Assembly (NCBI RefSeq): GCF_019636155.1
Contig: NZ_JAHBYB010000002.1
Location: forward strand, 301,039 to 365,038
DNA from: Brevundimonas sp.
GTDB taxonomy: Bacteria > Pseudomonadota > Alphaproteobacteria > Caulobacterales > Caulobacteraceae
Length of the DNA: 64,000 nucleotides
Direction of reading: 5' to 3'
The notes beneath the pieces are model-generated. The model was given only the letters and a program-made list of their open reading frames with translations. It did not search any database and was not told where the DNA came from. Shown here piece by piece: positions 24,473-32,961 of the stretch. The translations under genes were made by a program, and so were the position numbers. Position 1 is the stretch's first letter; every line of letters begins with the position of its first letter.

Positions 24473-24931
24473 GGATCACCTCCAGTCAGGATTGGGCTGC
24501 CGGGGGCGGCAGCGGACTGTGGCGAACCATGGCGAGGGATCGGCGGCGCGTAGCGTGCCGCATTTGCGCCTATGCGCTGGCGGCACCCCCTCTGGGGTGA
24601 TGCGGGCTAATAAATGAGATAATTCAGCGTCTCACTGCCTGCCCCGCCGAATAGGCAAAGACATTTACGGCCGGCTCGGATAGAAACGTAGACGGAGCAG
24701 ACGCGCTGCTCTGGGGCGTAGTAACCCCTGACTAGCGGTTGGTGCCGGCCGTGACGGCACCACCATCCTCGAACCTTATGGTCGGGGAGCCCATGGCGTA
24801 TGTCCAGGGCTTCTCGCCTAAAGGTCATGGGGCCGTCTAGTCACGGTTACTAACTCCCCGATCACCAGGTAGAGGGGCCAGTTGCGGGGGCGCACCGCAA
24901 ACAAGGCTCTCTGGAACCTAGGAGGAGTGAC
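24473..24931. promoter_or_regulatory. Divergent regulatory gap between excisionase-like and qseM-like genes
   Basis: No convincing gene lies in these 459 bases. They should hold the promoters of the leftward excisionase-repA genes and of the rightward DUF2285 gene. A perfect 7-bp stem, GGTGCCG (24741-24747) and CGGCACC (24755-24761) with a 7-base loop, lies near the middle and could be an operator or RNA hairpin. An ORF on the minus strand (24607-24828) has no recognisable features and was not called. Confidence 0.5.
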
Positions 24932-25220
24932 TATGCGGGTTCCCGTCGAACTCGATCCCGATGTGGACGATGAAGCGCCGACCGGCGATACCATAACCGT
25001 CTATGACAAACGGCATTACGTTACCTATCTGCGCCTTCTCGATGCGAAGGCCGAGGGCGCGGACTGGAAGGAAGTCGCGCAGATCGTGTTGCACCGTGAT
25101 CCGGTCGCCGATGAACTTCGCACCCGCCGTTGCTGGCGAAGCCATCTCGAACGCGCGCAATGGCTGTCGCGTGAGGGCTATCGGAAGATTCTGGAGCAGG
25201 CGGCAGCCAACAAGGCGTGA
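24932..25220 (+). CDS. DUF2285 protein, QseM-like antiactivator candidate
   Basis: A 95-residue protein made of one DUF2285 domain (YLRLLDAKAEGADWKEVAQI, RRCWRSHLERAQWLSREGYR). In ICEMlSymR7A the DUF2285 protein QseM binds and blocks the activator FseA. Here the gene faces a split FseA-like gene end to end, which supports the same role. The ATG at 24932 has a strong AGGAGG site; earlier in-frame starts lack one. The quorum-sensing partner TraR is not in the window. Confidence 0.75.
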
Positions 25221-25236
25221 GGGTCACGCCACCCGA

Positions 25237-26020
25237 TCAACGCTTGCCGGGCTTGATCGGGTAGTGAAGCAGAAGGCGATAGCCGCCGCGCATCATCTTG
25301 ATACCGTGCGTGACCAGGCGGCGGGCCTTGTTCTTGCGAGGATCGCTCTCAAAGTCCTCCTTGGTGCCGCGAAAGCCGAGCAGGACTTCAGCGATGGTGC
25401 GATAACTTTCGCCATGCAGTCGGGCGTCGAGCGCGCGCAGGGACAGGATATGCCATTGCCGGAGTTGGGCGGGAACGGCCCGGAAGTCGGGACCGGGCGC
25501 GCGACCGTTGAGAGACCGCCAAAGACGGCGCGCAGCGTGGGCGCGCAGCTCCAGAAAGGAATCCATCGGCAGCGTGACAGCGTAGAACGCTGCCGCGTCG
25601 GGCACCGCCTTTGGCAGCCAGAATTGATGCGCGACGCCATCCACCTGCCAGATGCCGTGCCAGCCATCGGCCGCGCGGCGCATATCGAGGCCGTCGAGAT
25701 GCGCCAACGTCAGTACCGGTTCGGTGTCGTCGTCCTTGTGATTGACGGGCGACAACATTACGGCTTGCGGTTGAAGGCGCGGACTCCAGATTGGCGAATG
25801 CTGCTCATGCGGCGCGTCTGGATCGCACGGGAAATCGCAAACCCCAGCGATGCGCGAACTCTTCGAGGTCGCGGGCATCTGTCCCTCCGGTCAATGCGAT
25901 GGTCTGGCAGTCCCGACGATATTCGTCGTTGCGGCGCAGGTATTCCCAAGCGAAACCAGCGGCAGGGATGTGCTTTGTGTACCCGTATGCCGCCGGAGAT
26001 CGCCAATCGATGCTGAGCAT
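25237..26020 (-). CDS. FseA-like ICE excision activator, DUF6499 + DUF2285, joined by +1 frameshift
   Basis: Two overlapping frames encode one activator. The first (26020-25805, 71 codons) is a DUF6499-type domain, MLSIDWRSPAAYGYTKHIPA to FAHRWGLRFP. The second is a DUF2285 domain (VAHQFWLPKA, RQWHILSLRALDARLHGESY, ARRLVTHGIKMMRGGYRLLL). A +1 slip at CCC-G (25831-25828) reads LRFP directly into CDPDAPHEQ, giving about 260 residues. The related msi172-msi171 pair of ICEMlSymR7A makes FseA by frameshifting and activates the excisionase gene. The exact slip site is inferred. Without slippage only the 71-residue form is made. Confidence 0.78.
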
Positions 26021-26094
26021 GGCGTCACCTCCCCAAGCCGGGATGCTGGGCAGCGCCCGGCAAAGAGAGGTTCAAGGATCGTTGGAAATAGAGA

Positions 26095-26124
26095 AGCCGC
26101 TCAAAGCAGATACCTTGAGCGGCT
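26095..26124. repeat. 10-bp inverted repeat upstream of the FseA-like gene
   Basis: Perfect arms AGCCGCTCAA (26095-26104) and TTGAGCGGCT (26115-26124) flank a 10-base loop. It lies 75 bases upstream of the FseA-like start and 91 bases past the ardA stop. It could be the ardA terminator, although it lacks a clear T-run, or an operator. Confidence 0.55.
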
Positions 26125-26214
26125 AACCCGATCATTCTTTGGTGTTTTTAGCTTAGCGACAGCCGGTGCTTTCGAGATGCCTGCCCTTATGAGCACGGAC
26201 AGGCATTCACGTTC

Positions 26215-26742
26215 TCATCTGCTGGAAAACACATGCACCTCGCCATGCGCCGTCTCGATGGTGAACAGGTCGCCACCGATCTCAGCGTCGCGCGCCATCG
26301 CCTGCCAATCGACATAGTAGCGCAGCGCCTCGGGGATCGTGACGCTCTCTGAGGTCAATTCCTCCATATAGTCGGCGAGGCTGGCGTACTGACCATGATA
26401 GCAGTCTTGAAAGGCGGTTTCGGCTTGGTCCATGTCGCCACCGAAATGCCCCAGCAAGCCCGCGCCGAGTGCGCCATGCTCTGCGATGAAAGCGGCCATC
26501 CGCGCCACGCTGTCGATGCCGGCATATTCGGAAATGCTGACGCCCTCGAAGCCCTCATAGTCGTGAATGGCGTATTCCTCCGCATCCTCGACGGGGGAAC
26601 GCGCAAGCATCGCGGTAATCTCGTCCCTGATCTGGTCGGCGTCCTGATCCGCGTCGATCCAAGCCCCATGCAGATAGCCGCTATTGTAAGCTGCAAGGCA
26701 GGCAACATAGATGCGGGGGGTGCTGTCGGATACGTTGGTCAT
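26215..26742 (-). CDS. ardA: Antirestriction protein ArdA
   Basis: A 175-residue acidic DNA-mimic protein that blocks type I restriction enzymes during establishment in a new host. Family signatures are visible: PRIYVACLAAYNSGYLHGAW near the N-terminus, YAIHDYEGFEGVSISEY in the middle and the antirestriction stretch around AETAFQDCYHGQYASLADYM. Full length for the family. ardA is common cargo near the leading region of conjugative elements. Confidence 0.93.
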   Translation of the reverse strand: MTNVSDSTPRIYVACLAAYNSGYLHGAWIDADQDADQIRDEITAMLARSPVEDAEEYAIHDYEGFEGVSISEYAGIDSVARMAAFIAEHGALGAGLLGHFGGDMDQAETAFQDCYHGQYASLADYMEELTSESVTIPEALRYYVDWQAMARDAEIGGDLFTIETAHGEVHVFSSR

Positions 26743-27244
26743 GTCTCTGATCCTCGGGTCTGAAGGTCAGCGAAGCGGAACGCCGCGCCTGACCTTCTGG
26801 CCGTCGCCGAGACTGGGGTAGCAACGAGCAAGGGCGGCCGGGGCGGAGGGGGATCACCCGGCCTGCACAAGCCCTTTGGGCGCGGAAGGCTGGGGATACC
26901 GCCCCGGACGGTTCCACTTACCTTGCTGGCGCGAGGGCAACGCCCTTAGTAAAACCAATCAATCAGTCGCCGCTTCGCGGCGTCATTGTTAGGTTTCTGG
27001 CGCTGGAAACAGATGGTGCGCGAAGGGCCATCGGCCTTCGGTGACGACGCGAAGGCGCAAGCCGGTCGATGCCGCACTCGCCTTCGTTCGATCCCTGCCG
27101 GCAAAGTAGGCCACTGCGGCGCGGCGATAGCCGCGCCAGCCCGGAGGCGAACGCGCTTCCAAATTGACCGCTGTAGAGAGCCGGAGGGCCGCTATGAAAA
27201 AGCCCCGGCGCTCTTGCGCCGGGACCGTATTTCATACCTTCATG
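26743..27244. other. 502-base stretch without a supportable gene
   Basis: Open frames exist on both strands (for example 26963-27235 minus and 26986-27375 plus), but none has a ribosome site, a recognisable domain or a natural amino-acid composition. The region may hold the ardA promoter and leading-region sequence. No repeats or RNA genes were recognised. Confidence 0.5.
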
Positions 27245-27670
27245 TCAACGGGCAAGCACGGGGCTGGAGGGCAACGGTGCGGCCAGTCGCATCAAAGCCG
27301 ATACGCCAACGAAACCGCCGCCGACCAGACAGAAGATTTGCCGCCAGATTTCAGAGGGCACCGCCTCTTTGGTGATGCCATAGACCAGCGCATAGCCTGC
27401 GACGGCGGCGGGTGCGGCAAAGATCAGCGCCACAATCAAACGCAGGATGGGAGTGCGCAACGTCTCGAACAGCAGAGCGAGGATGCCAAACGCCACGCCA
27501 GCGGAAACGAGGCCGACCAGCCCGGCACCTATCACGCCGGAGCCGGTCTGATAGGCGAATTGCGCAGCAGTCAATCCGAGCATGAAGGGCAGAGCATAGA
27601 CTGCGAGCTTATAGGCCACGACGCAAAGGACGGCGACTAGCGCCACGCTCATCAACATCACGGCTACCAT
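27245..27670 (-). CDS. Polytopic membrane protein of the ICE, function unknown
   Basis: A 141-residue hydrophobic protein with about four membrane helices (VAVMLMSVALVAVLCVVAYK, AVYALPFMLGLTAAQFAY, IGAGLVGLVSAGVAFGILAL, LRLIVALIFAAPAAVAGYAL) and a fifth weaker segment. Similar unnamed proteins occur at this place in related alphaproteobacterial ICEs, to my recollection. No catalytic motif is visible. It is the last clear ICE gene before the integrase fragment. Confidence 0.7.
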   Translation of the reverse strand: MVAVMLMSVALVAVLCVVAYKLAVYALPFMLGLTAAQFAYQTGSGVIGAGLVGLVSAGVAFGILALLFETLRTPILRLIVALIFAAPAAVAGYALVYGITKEAVPSEIWRQIFCLVGGGFVGVSALMRLAAPLPSSPVLAR

Positions 27671-27872
27671 GGTTCTGCTCCTTCACGGTCTGCGCGGATT
27701 GCCGTTGCGTCGCTCCTGCGGTTGGGCACGGGCAACATAATGCCAACCCGTGGCCCGTCTGTCGACCATCGGCGGCTTTTAGGTGTCATCTTGGAGGGCT
27801 ATAGCGTAGGTGTAGTTCTCGGTTTCTTCGTCTCCCGCCCGCCATGGCGTCCAAAATAACATTCTCCTTCAG

Positions 27873-28744
27873 CTACTTGCGGCGTGATTTGGCTAACCGG
27901 TTAGCAGGGTTAGCCAAATTCTGTTCGTGATCCGTCCCGCCAATACGGGCCATGGCGTCTGTCGCAAGGCGGCGCTGGTCACGCTTCGCGGTGTAGCGCT
28001 GGACCTCTTTCGTAGTGCTGTGTCCGGTCACGGCCATGATCTGCGCTTCAGTGCATCCGGCGTCGGCGAGACGTGTCGCGGCTGATTTTCTCAGGCCGTG
28101 CGCAGAACAGTTCGCAACGCCGGCCGCGACGCACGCGGACCTGAACCAGTTCCCGAACCCGGCCGCCGTGAAACCGACACTAAATTGCGTCTGAAGGAAC
28201 AGCATTTGCCCCCTAGGCAATTGGTCCAAGGACGCGTTCAATCGGGGATGAATGGGAATCTCCAGTTCGGCGCCGGTCTTCTCTTGTTTCACGCGGATGA
28301 AGCCGTCCCCGCTCAGGTGCTGACGCCCCATCTGACGGACGTCGCCGGATCTCTGAGCGGTGTAGAGCAATAGGTCAAAAGCGAGACGCTCGCGCGTGCC
28401 TAGGCGCCAATGCTTCTCAAATCTGCTGATCTCGGCTTCGGTCCAAGTGTGGAAGCCATCAGATTCGTATTTCAGCGGCTTCACGCCGGTCGCCGGATTG
28501 TCCCCGCGTATCTGACGTTCCACGGCGAAGGCCATAAGCCATCGCAGGACCTTGATTAGATTGTTCGCGGCGGCCGGACGATCCTTCAGCTTATCGCGCA
28601 TCGCCAGGATATGGCGTTGCTGAAGCGAGGCGACAGGCAGGTCCCCGTGATCGTTTCGCAGCCGTTCGATGATTCCCTTGTATGTTGCGCGTGTTGTCGG
28701 GCGCAGCTGTGCCCATTCGGCGGAAGCGTAGGCCGTGACGACTA
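27873..28744 (-). pseudogene. Tyrosine integrase, C-terminal part (split by IS and inversion)
   Basis: The frame encodes the core-binding and catalytic domains of a tyrosine recombinase. The first arginine lies in LLLYTAQRSGDVRQMG, then HGLRKSAATRLADAG (HxxR), GHSTTKEVQRYT (H and tyrosine). It runs open to the IS edge at 28744, starting VVTAYASAEWAQLRPTTRAT. The missing N-terminal 74 codons are at 32740-32961 on the plus strand. Joined at CTAG they give a 363-residue protein with the frame kept. Confidence 0.92.
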
Positions 28745-29595
28745 GGTGATATCGACATTCAGGATTCTCAGACGCTGAGATGTCTGATTCATAGGGCTCC
28801 GTTCGATGGACGGAGCCCTTTTGATGTCAGCCAAGCGCTACGAGTTGAGCCAGGTTCAGTGGGAGCGGATCGCGGACCTGCTGCCGGGCAAGGCGGGCGA
28901 TCCTGGGCGGACTGCCGCCGACAACCGGCTGTTCGTCAACGGGGTGCTGTGGGTGCTGCGCTCGGGGGCGCACTGGTGCGATCTGCCCGAGCGCTATGGA
29001 CGCTGGAAGACGCTGCACAAGCGCTTCAGCCGATGGTCGAAGGCCGGGGTGTGGGATCGGGTGTTCGCCGACCTGATCAAGGACCGTGACAATCAGTACC
29101 TGATGATCGACAGCACCTTGGTCCGAGCCCACCAGCAGGCGGCGACCGGAAAAGGGGGGCCTCGGATCAGGCTCTGGGGCGCTCCCGAGGCGGACTGACC
29201 ACCAAGATCCACATGGCCGCCGACACCCTCGGCCGGCCGATCCGGTTCATCCTAACCGCCGGCCAAAGCGGCGACGCCCTGGCCGCGCCAGCCCTGCTGG
29301 AAGGCTTTCGCCCCCGCGCCGTGCTGGCCGACAAGGCCTACGATTCCAACGCCCTGCGCCAACTCATCGCCGACGCCGGCGCGCAAGCCGTCATCCCCTC
29401 CAACCGCACTCGCAAGGTGCTGATCGCCCACGACATTGAAGCCTATCGCGCTCGTAACCGCATCGAGCGTTGCTTCTCAAAGCTCAAGCACTTCCGACGC
29501 TTCGCCACCCGCTACGATCGCAGAGCCATTCACTTCCTAGGCTTCGTTCACCTCGCCGCCGCCATGATCTGGATGCGATGAATGTCGATTCCACC
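28745..29595 (+). mobile_element. IS5-family (IS427-like) insertion sequence, copy 1, 851 bp
   Basis: Ends are GGTGATATCGACATTCA on the left and, inverted, GGTGGAATCGACATTCA on the right, with TA (in CTAG) at both borders. A second copy of exactly 851 bp lies at 32962-33812 in inverted orientation. The left flank is integrase and the right flank is portal gene, which cannot be the original pairing, so recombination between copies has occurred. Confidence 0.93.
28806..29581 (+). CDS. IS5-family transposase, copy 1 (two frames, -1 frameshift)
   Basis: The first frame (28806-29198) encodes the N-terminal domain (QWERIADLLPGKAGDPGRTA, YLMIDSTLVRAHQQAATGKG). The second frame gives the rest (AADTLGRPIRFILTAGQSGD, VLADKAYDSN, RNRIERCFSKLKHFRRFATR). 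The frames join through a -1 slip at AAAAGGGGGG near 29150, giving GKGGASDQALGRSRGGLTTK. The DDE residues lie in MIDSTLV, LADKAYDS and the RNRIERCF helix. Confidence 0.9.
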
Positions 29596-29597
29596 TA

Positions 29598-30194
29598 GAG
29601 CCGGGCACACTCAAGATCCTGCCGGCCGGGTGTGACATAAAATTCGCTACGCCCCCGGTCGCTCGGCAAACCGCTGAGTTCGTCGCTCACCAGATTCGCG
29701 CCATCGCGGCGGGATTGGGCGTGCCGGCGCACCTAGTTTCAGGCGATCTTCGCGAGGCCAACTATGGCTCGCTACGCGCGGCTATGGTCGCCTTCCGCCA
29801 GAAGGTCGAACAGATCCAGTGGGGGACATTCATCCCTCAGGCTTGCGACCCCGTTTTTGAGCGCGTCGTCACAACGGCCGTGCTGGTCGGCGACTTGGAC
29901 GCGCCGGAATATGAGCGCGCCTTTGCGGACTACGTCAGCGCTGAGCATTATCCGCCGGCCATGCCTTGGATCGACCCGGCCAAAGACATGGCGGCCATTC
30001 GCGAGGCGCTCGCGCTGAGACTCATGAGCCGCCGGCAAGCCGTCGCTGAGCGTGGCTATTCAGTCGAAGCGCTGGACGCCGAAATCGCCGCGGATCATGC
30101 CCGCGAAGCCGCGCTTGGCATTACCCAAACCATCAATCCGACCGCCGCCCCGAATCCTAAACCGCAGGGAGGCGACGATGCCGACGGCACTTGA
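29598..30194 (+). pseudogene. Phage portal protein (lambda family), C-terminal fragment
   Basis: The frame opens at the IS border with LEPGTLKILPAGCDIKFATP, then AEFVAHQIRAIAAGLGVPAH and LVSGDLREANYGSLRAAMVA. These are conserved near the C-terminus of lambda-type portal proteins, which form the DNA gate of the capsid. About 199 residues remain of a usual ~500, so the N-terminal part has been lost at the IS. The stop overlaps the capsid-gene start by 17 bases. The remaining part cannot be functional alone. Confidence 0.88.
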
Positions 30195-31998
30195 ACTTGA
30201 GACGCGCCAGGCGCCGTTCTCGCCCGCGTCATGGAATGCTGAGGCGAGAACGATTGAGGCCTTAATCAGCACTGGCGCTGACGTTCAGCGCCGCGACGCC
30301 AAGGGCCCCTTCATTGAGCGCTTGGACCTGGCCGCAATCGATCCGGCCAGCCTCGCCGGTATCCCTGTGCTGGACGGCCACCGCCAAACCGGAAGTGAGC
30401 ACGTGGTCGGCGTGGTCGAGAGCGCGCGCCGTGAAGGCGCCAGCTTGGTCGCGATCATCCGATTGTCCGGGGCCGATGACGTTCGGTCGACCGTCCTGAA
30501 GGTTCAGGAAGGCGTCTTGCGCGGCGTGTCGGTCGGCTACGTCGTCACCCGTTGGACCGAGTCCAAAAATCCTCAATCCAAAATCCCCCTTCGAACCGCC
30601 GTCGAATGGACCATCCGCGAGGTCAGCCTGGTCGGCATTCCCGCCGATCCGGAGGCCCGCATTCGCAGCGAGAAAGAGCTCATGCCTGACGAAATCACTC
30701 CCAATGGCGGCGCCGGCGAAACGCCGCCGATGACCCCGGCTGCCACGGAAACCCGTGCGGACCTGAACGCGCAAATCCGCAGCCTTGCCGAGACGGCCGG
30801 CCTGGATCGGGTGTGGGCAGATGCCCAGATCGACGCCGGCGCCGACATCGGATCCGCCCGTTCGGCGGCTCTGGACGCGGTCATTGAACGAACCTCAGGC
30901 GTCGGCGGCATTCGCATCCATGTCGGCGCGGACAATACGGATCCAGCGATCATCGTGGCCCGGCAGGCTGAAGCGCTGGCGCAGCGCATGGGTGGCCCGG
31001 CCGCTTCGGAACCGGCGCAACAATATCTGCAACTCGGCTTCGTCGATTTCGCCCGTGATGCGCTGAGCCGTTCCGGCGTCAGTGTTTCAGGCCTGAGCGC
31101 CGAAACCATCCTGACGCGGGCGATGCACACGACGTCGGATTTCCCGCTGCTGCTGGAGCAAGGCGGTAATCGCGTGGTGAGCAACGCCTATCAGGTCGCA
31201 GCTTCGCCGCTGGTCCAGTTGGCCGTTCGGCGCACGGTCTCCGATCTTCGCGACGTCACCGTCCTGAAGGCCGGCGAAATGTCGCCGCTGAAAAAGGTCA
31301 ACGAGGCCGGCGAGATCAAGAGTGTCAGCATGGGCGAGGCGGCCGAAGGCTACGCCATCGAAACCTATGGCGGGATTTTCAGCCTGTCCCGCAAACTGCT
31401 GATCAATGACCAATTCGGGGTCTTTGGTCAGTCGGCGGCCCGTCTGGGCACGGCCGCGGCGCAGGCCGAAGCCGACGCCCTGGTTTCGCTGCTGACTCAG
31501 TCGTCTGGCGCGGGTCCGGTCATGTCGGACGGCAAGCGTCTGTTCCACGCCGATCACGGCAACCTCGCCGCGTCGGGCGCTGCGCTGGACGTCGCCACCC
31601 TCAGCGCCGGCCGCCAAGCCATGCGGACGCAGAAAGGTCTGGACGGCGTTTCGCCCGTCGGCGTGCGGCCCGCGATTCTCGTGGTCGGTCCCGCTCAGGA
31701 AACCAAGGCTGAGCAAATCCTCGCAACGCTGAACGCCACTTCGGTTTCAGACCAGAACCCCTTCGCGGGTACGCTGACGTTGATCGTGGAGCCGCGCATC
31801 ACCGGCAACGCCTGGTACCTCTTCGGAGACAAGGCTACGGCCCCCGTTCTGGAAATGGCTTATCTCGCCAGCGCTTCAGGCCCTCAGATCGCCACCCGTG
31901 AAGGTTGGGAAGTATTGGGCCGCGAGTTCCGGGTGACGCTGGACCTGGGCGTCGGGGCCACTGACTGGCGCGGCGCGTACCGCAACCCGGGCGCCTAA
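30178..31998 (+). CDS. Prohead protease-major capsid protein fusion
   Basis: A 606-residue fusion. Residues ~1-165 resemble an HK97-type prohead protease, with PVLDGHRQTGSEHVVGVVES (catalytic histidine region), RGVSVGYVV and WTIREVSLVGIPADPEARI. A linker of ~100 residues (Pro/Thr/Ala-rich) follows, then a Mu/HK97-like major capsid domain (FARDALSRSGVSVSGLSAET, SKLLINDQFGVFGQ-like stretch, LFHADHGNLAASGAALDVA). Such fusions exist in alphaproteobacterial phages. The start at 30178 overlaps the portal stop. Self-cleavage would release mature capsid subunits. Confidence 0.88.
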   Translation: MPTALELETRQAPFSPASWNAEARTIEALISTGADVQRRDAKGPFIERLDLAAIDPASLAGIPVLDGHRQTGSEHVVGVVESARREGASLVAIIRLSGADDVRSTVLKVQEGVLRGVSVGYVVTRWTESKNPQSKIPLRTAVEWTIREVSLVGIPADPEARIRSEKELMPDEITPNGGAGETPPMTPAATETRADLNAQIRSLAETAGLDRVWADAQIDAGADIGSARSAALDAVIERTSGVGGIRIHVGADNTDPAIIVARQAEALAQRMGGPAASEPAQQYLQLGFVDFARDALSRSGVSVSGLSAETILTRAMHTTSDFPLLLEQGGNRVVSNAYQVAASPLVQLAVRRTVSDLRDVTVLKAGEMSPLKKVNEAGEIKSVSMGEAAEGYAIETYGGIFSLSRKLLINDQFGVFGQSAARLGTAAAQAEADALVSLLTQSSGAGPVMSDGKRLFHADHGNLAASGAALDVATLSAGRQAMRTQKGLDGVSPVGVRPAILVVGPAQETKAEQILATLNATSVSDQNPFAGTLTLIVEPRITGNAWYLFGDKATAPVLEMAYLASASGPQIATREGWEVLGREFRVTLDLGVGATDWRGAYRNPGA

Positions 31999-32002
31999 GG
32001 TC

Positions 32003-32224
32003 ATGGCCACGCTCGCTGAACAGATTGCTGAGGCCGAGGCCGCGTATCACGCCCTGCAGACCGGCAAGGCTGTGGTCGAAGTCCAGGATTCGAACGGCGA
32101 GCGGGTCCGCTACTCCCAAGCCAATGCCGGGCGGCTAGCCGCATACATCGCTGAACTGAAGCGGCGCATCGCGGGGGCCGCCCGGCCCACCACAATCCTT
32201 TTTCGAACTTCGAAAGGCATCTGA
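32003..32224 (+). CDS. gpW-family head-tail joining protein
   Basis: A 73-residue protein matching the lambda gpW pattern: an N-terminal helix (LAEQIAEAEAAYHALQTGKA), a short beta hairpin (VVEVQDSNGERVRYSQANAG) and a second helix (LAAYIAELKRRIAG). gpW plugs the portal and prepares the head for tail joining. It starts four bases after the capsid gene stop. Full length for the family. Confidence 0.88.
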   Translation: MATLAEQIAEAEAAYHALQTGKAVVEVQDSNGERVRYSQANAGRLAAYIAELKRRIAGAARPTTILFRTSKGI

Positions 32225-32225
32225 G

Positions 32226-32558
32226 ATGCGTAATTTCGTTCAACCGGGGAACACCCTCGATTTCGTCGCTCAGTCGGGGGGCGTCGTTTCCGGCGCTACC
32301 GTCAAAAAGGGCGCTTTCATCCACGTTTCGGCGACTTCGGCCGCCGAAGGCGAGACCTATTCGGGCGACCTGGTCGGCGTTTTCGAACTGGCCGCCAAAA
32401 CGAACCAGGCCTGGACTCAGGGCGATGTGCTCTACTGGGACGATACGGCAAAAAACTGGACGAAGACGGCCACGGACAACTTCAAAGGCGGCGCCGCAGC
32501 CGCCGACAAGGCCAGCGCCGCGGCGACTGGCCAAGTCCGGCTGACTCCGACTATCTGA
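32226..32558 (+). CDS. DUF2190 family capsid-associated protein
   Basis: A 110-residue protein of the DUF2190 type (MRNFVQPGNTLDFVAQSGG, VSGATVKKGAFIHVSATSAA, GDVLYWDDTAKNWT). In other phages this family acts as a capsid cement or decoration protein, or is predicted to. It lies directly after gpW and before a small unknown gene in the head operon. Intact. Confidence 0.87.
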   Translation: MRNFVQPGNTLDFVAQSGGVVSGATVKKGAFIHVSATSAAEGETYSGDLVGVFELAAKTNQAWTQGDVLYWDDTAKNWTKTATDNFKGGAAAADKASAAATGQVRLTPTI

Positions 32559-32560
32559 CT

Positions 32561-32761
32561 ATGGCGCGTCGGGCTGCGGCCTTTTCCCAAGCTGACTACA
32601 CCCGCGCCGCTAAGGCTGCGGCGGCCGTCGGCTATGCGGTGAAGATTGGGCCCGACGCGATCACCCTTGTTCCGTCTTCGGCTGAAGCTCAGAATTCGGC
32701 GACTGCCGAGTCTGGCGGGGAGGCGCAAGGGAGCAATCCATGGGACGCGGTCTGTCAGTGA
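32561..32761 (+). CDS. Small phage protein of unknown function
   Basis: A 66-residue protein (MARRAAAFSQADYTRAAKAA ... GGEAQGSNPWDAVCQ), positively charged at the N-terminus. Very similar short proteins often precede integrase genes in alphaproteobacterial phage-like islands, where the first helix resembles a small DNA-binding or adaptor peptide. Its last 22 bases overlap the integrase start, so the two are translationally coupled. Function unknown. Confidence 0.7.
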   Translation: MARRAAAFSQADYTRAAKAAAAVGYAVKIGPDAITLVPSSAEAQNSATAESGGEAQGSNPWDAVCQ

Positions 32762-32961
32762 TCGGCTTTCCCAACGCGAGTTCATTCCGCGATCGGCACG
32801 GAAAGCTGCGCTTCCGCTATCGCGCCAAAGGCTCGCCCACCATCTACTTGAAGGGCCTGCCTGGCTCGCCAGAGTTCGCAGAGTCGTACGAAGCAGCTCG
32901 CAATGGACGTCGCGCGCCGATCGGATCGGGTCGGACGAAGCCCGGATCTCTGAGCGCCCTA
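32740..32961 (+). pseudogene. Tyrosine integrase, N-terminal part
   Basis: Seventy-four codons start MGRGLSVIGFPNASSFRDRH and include FRYRAKGSPTIYLKGLPGSP and FAESYEAARNG, the usual N-terminal region of phage integrases. A GGGAG site lies 9 bases upstream. The frame stops at CTA on the IS edge (32961). The remaining 289 codons lie on the minus strand at 28742-27873. The reconstructed protein reads GSLSALVVTAYASAEW across the join. Confidence 0.92.

Larger units (their letters stand above)
1..27800. mobile_element. Integrative and conjugative element, right part (left end outside window)
   Basis: A continuous block of conjugation genes (trbB-G, traG, relaxase, TraF-like peptidase), an initiator (RepA), an AlpA-like excisionase, FseA/QseM-like regulators and ardA marks a trb-type (MPF-T) alphaproteobacterial ICE. 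It carries a tet(G)/floR resistance insert at 10-18.2 kb. The left end lies beyond base 1. The right boundary is only approximate, between the membrane-protein gene ending at 27670 and the integrase fragment starting at 27873; no attachment repeat could be identified. No intact ICE integrase is visible, so an integrative plasmid cannot be excluded. Confidence 0.8.

Noticed and set aside
24607-24828. 73-codon minus-strand ORF in the excisionase/qseM gap
   Set aside because: Unusual composition, no ribosome site and no domain; treated as non-coding regulatory DNA.
26963-27235. 90-codon minus-strand ORF between ardA and the membrane-protein gene
   Set aside because: Low-complexity Ser/Arg/Gly composition and no start signals; no support as a gene.
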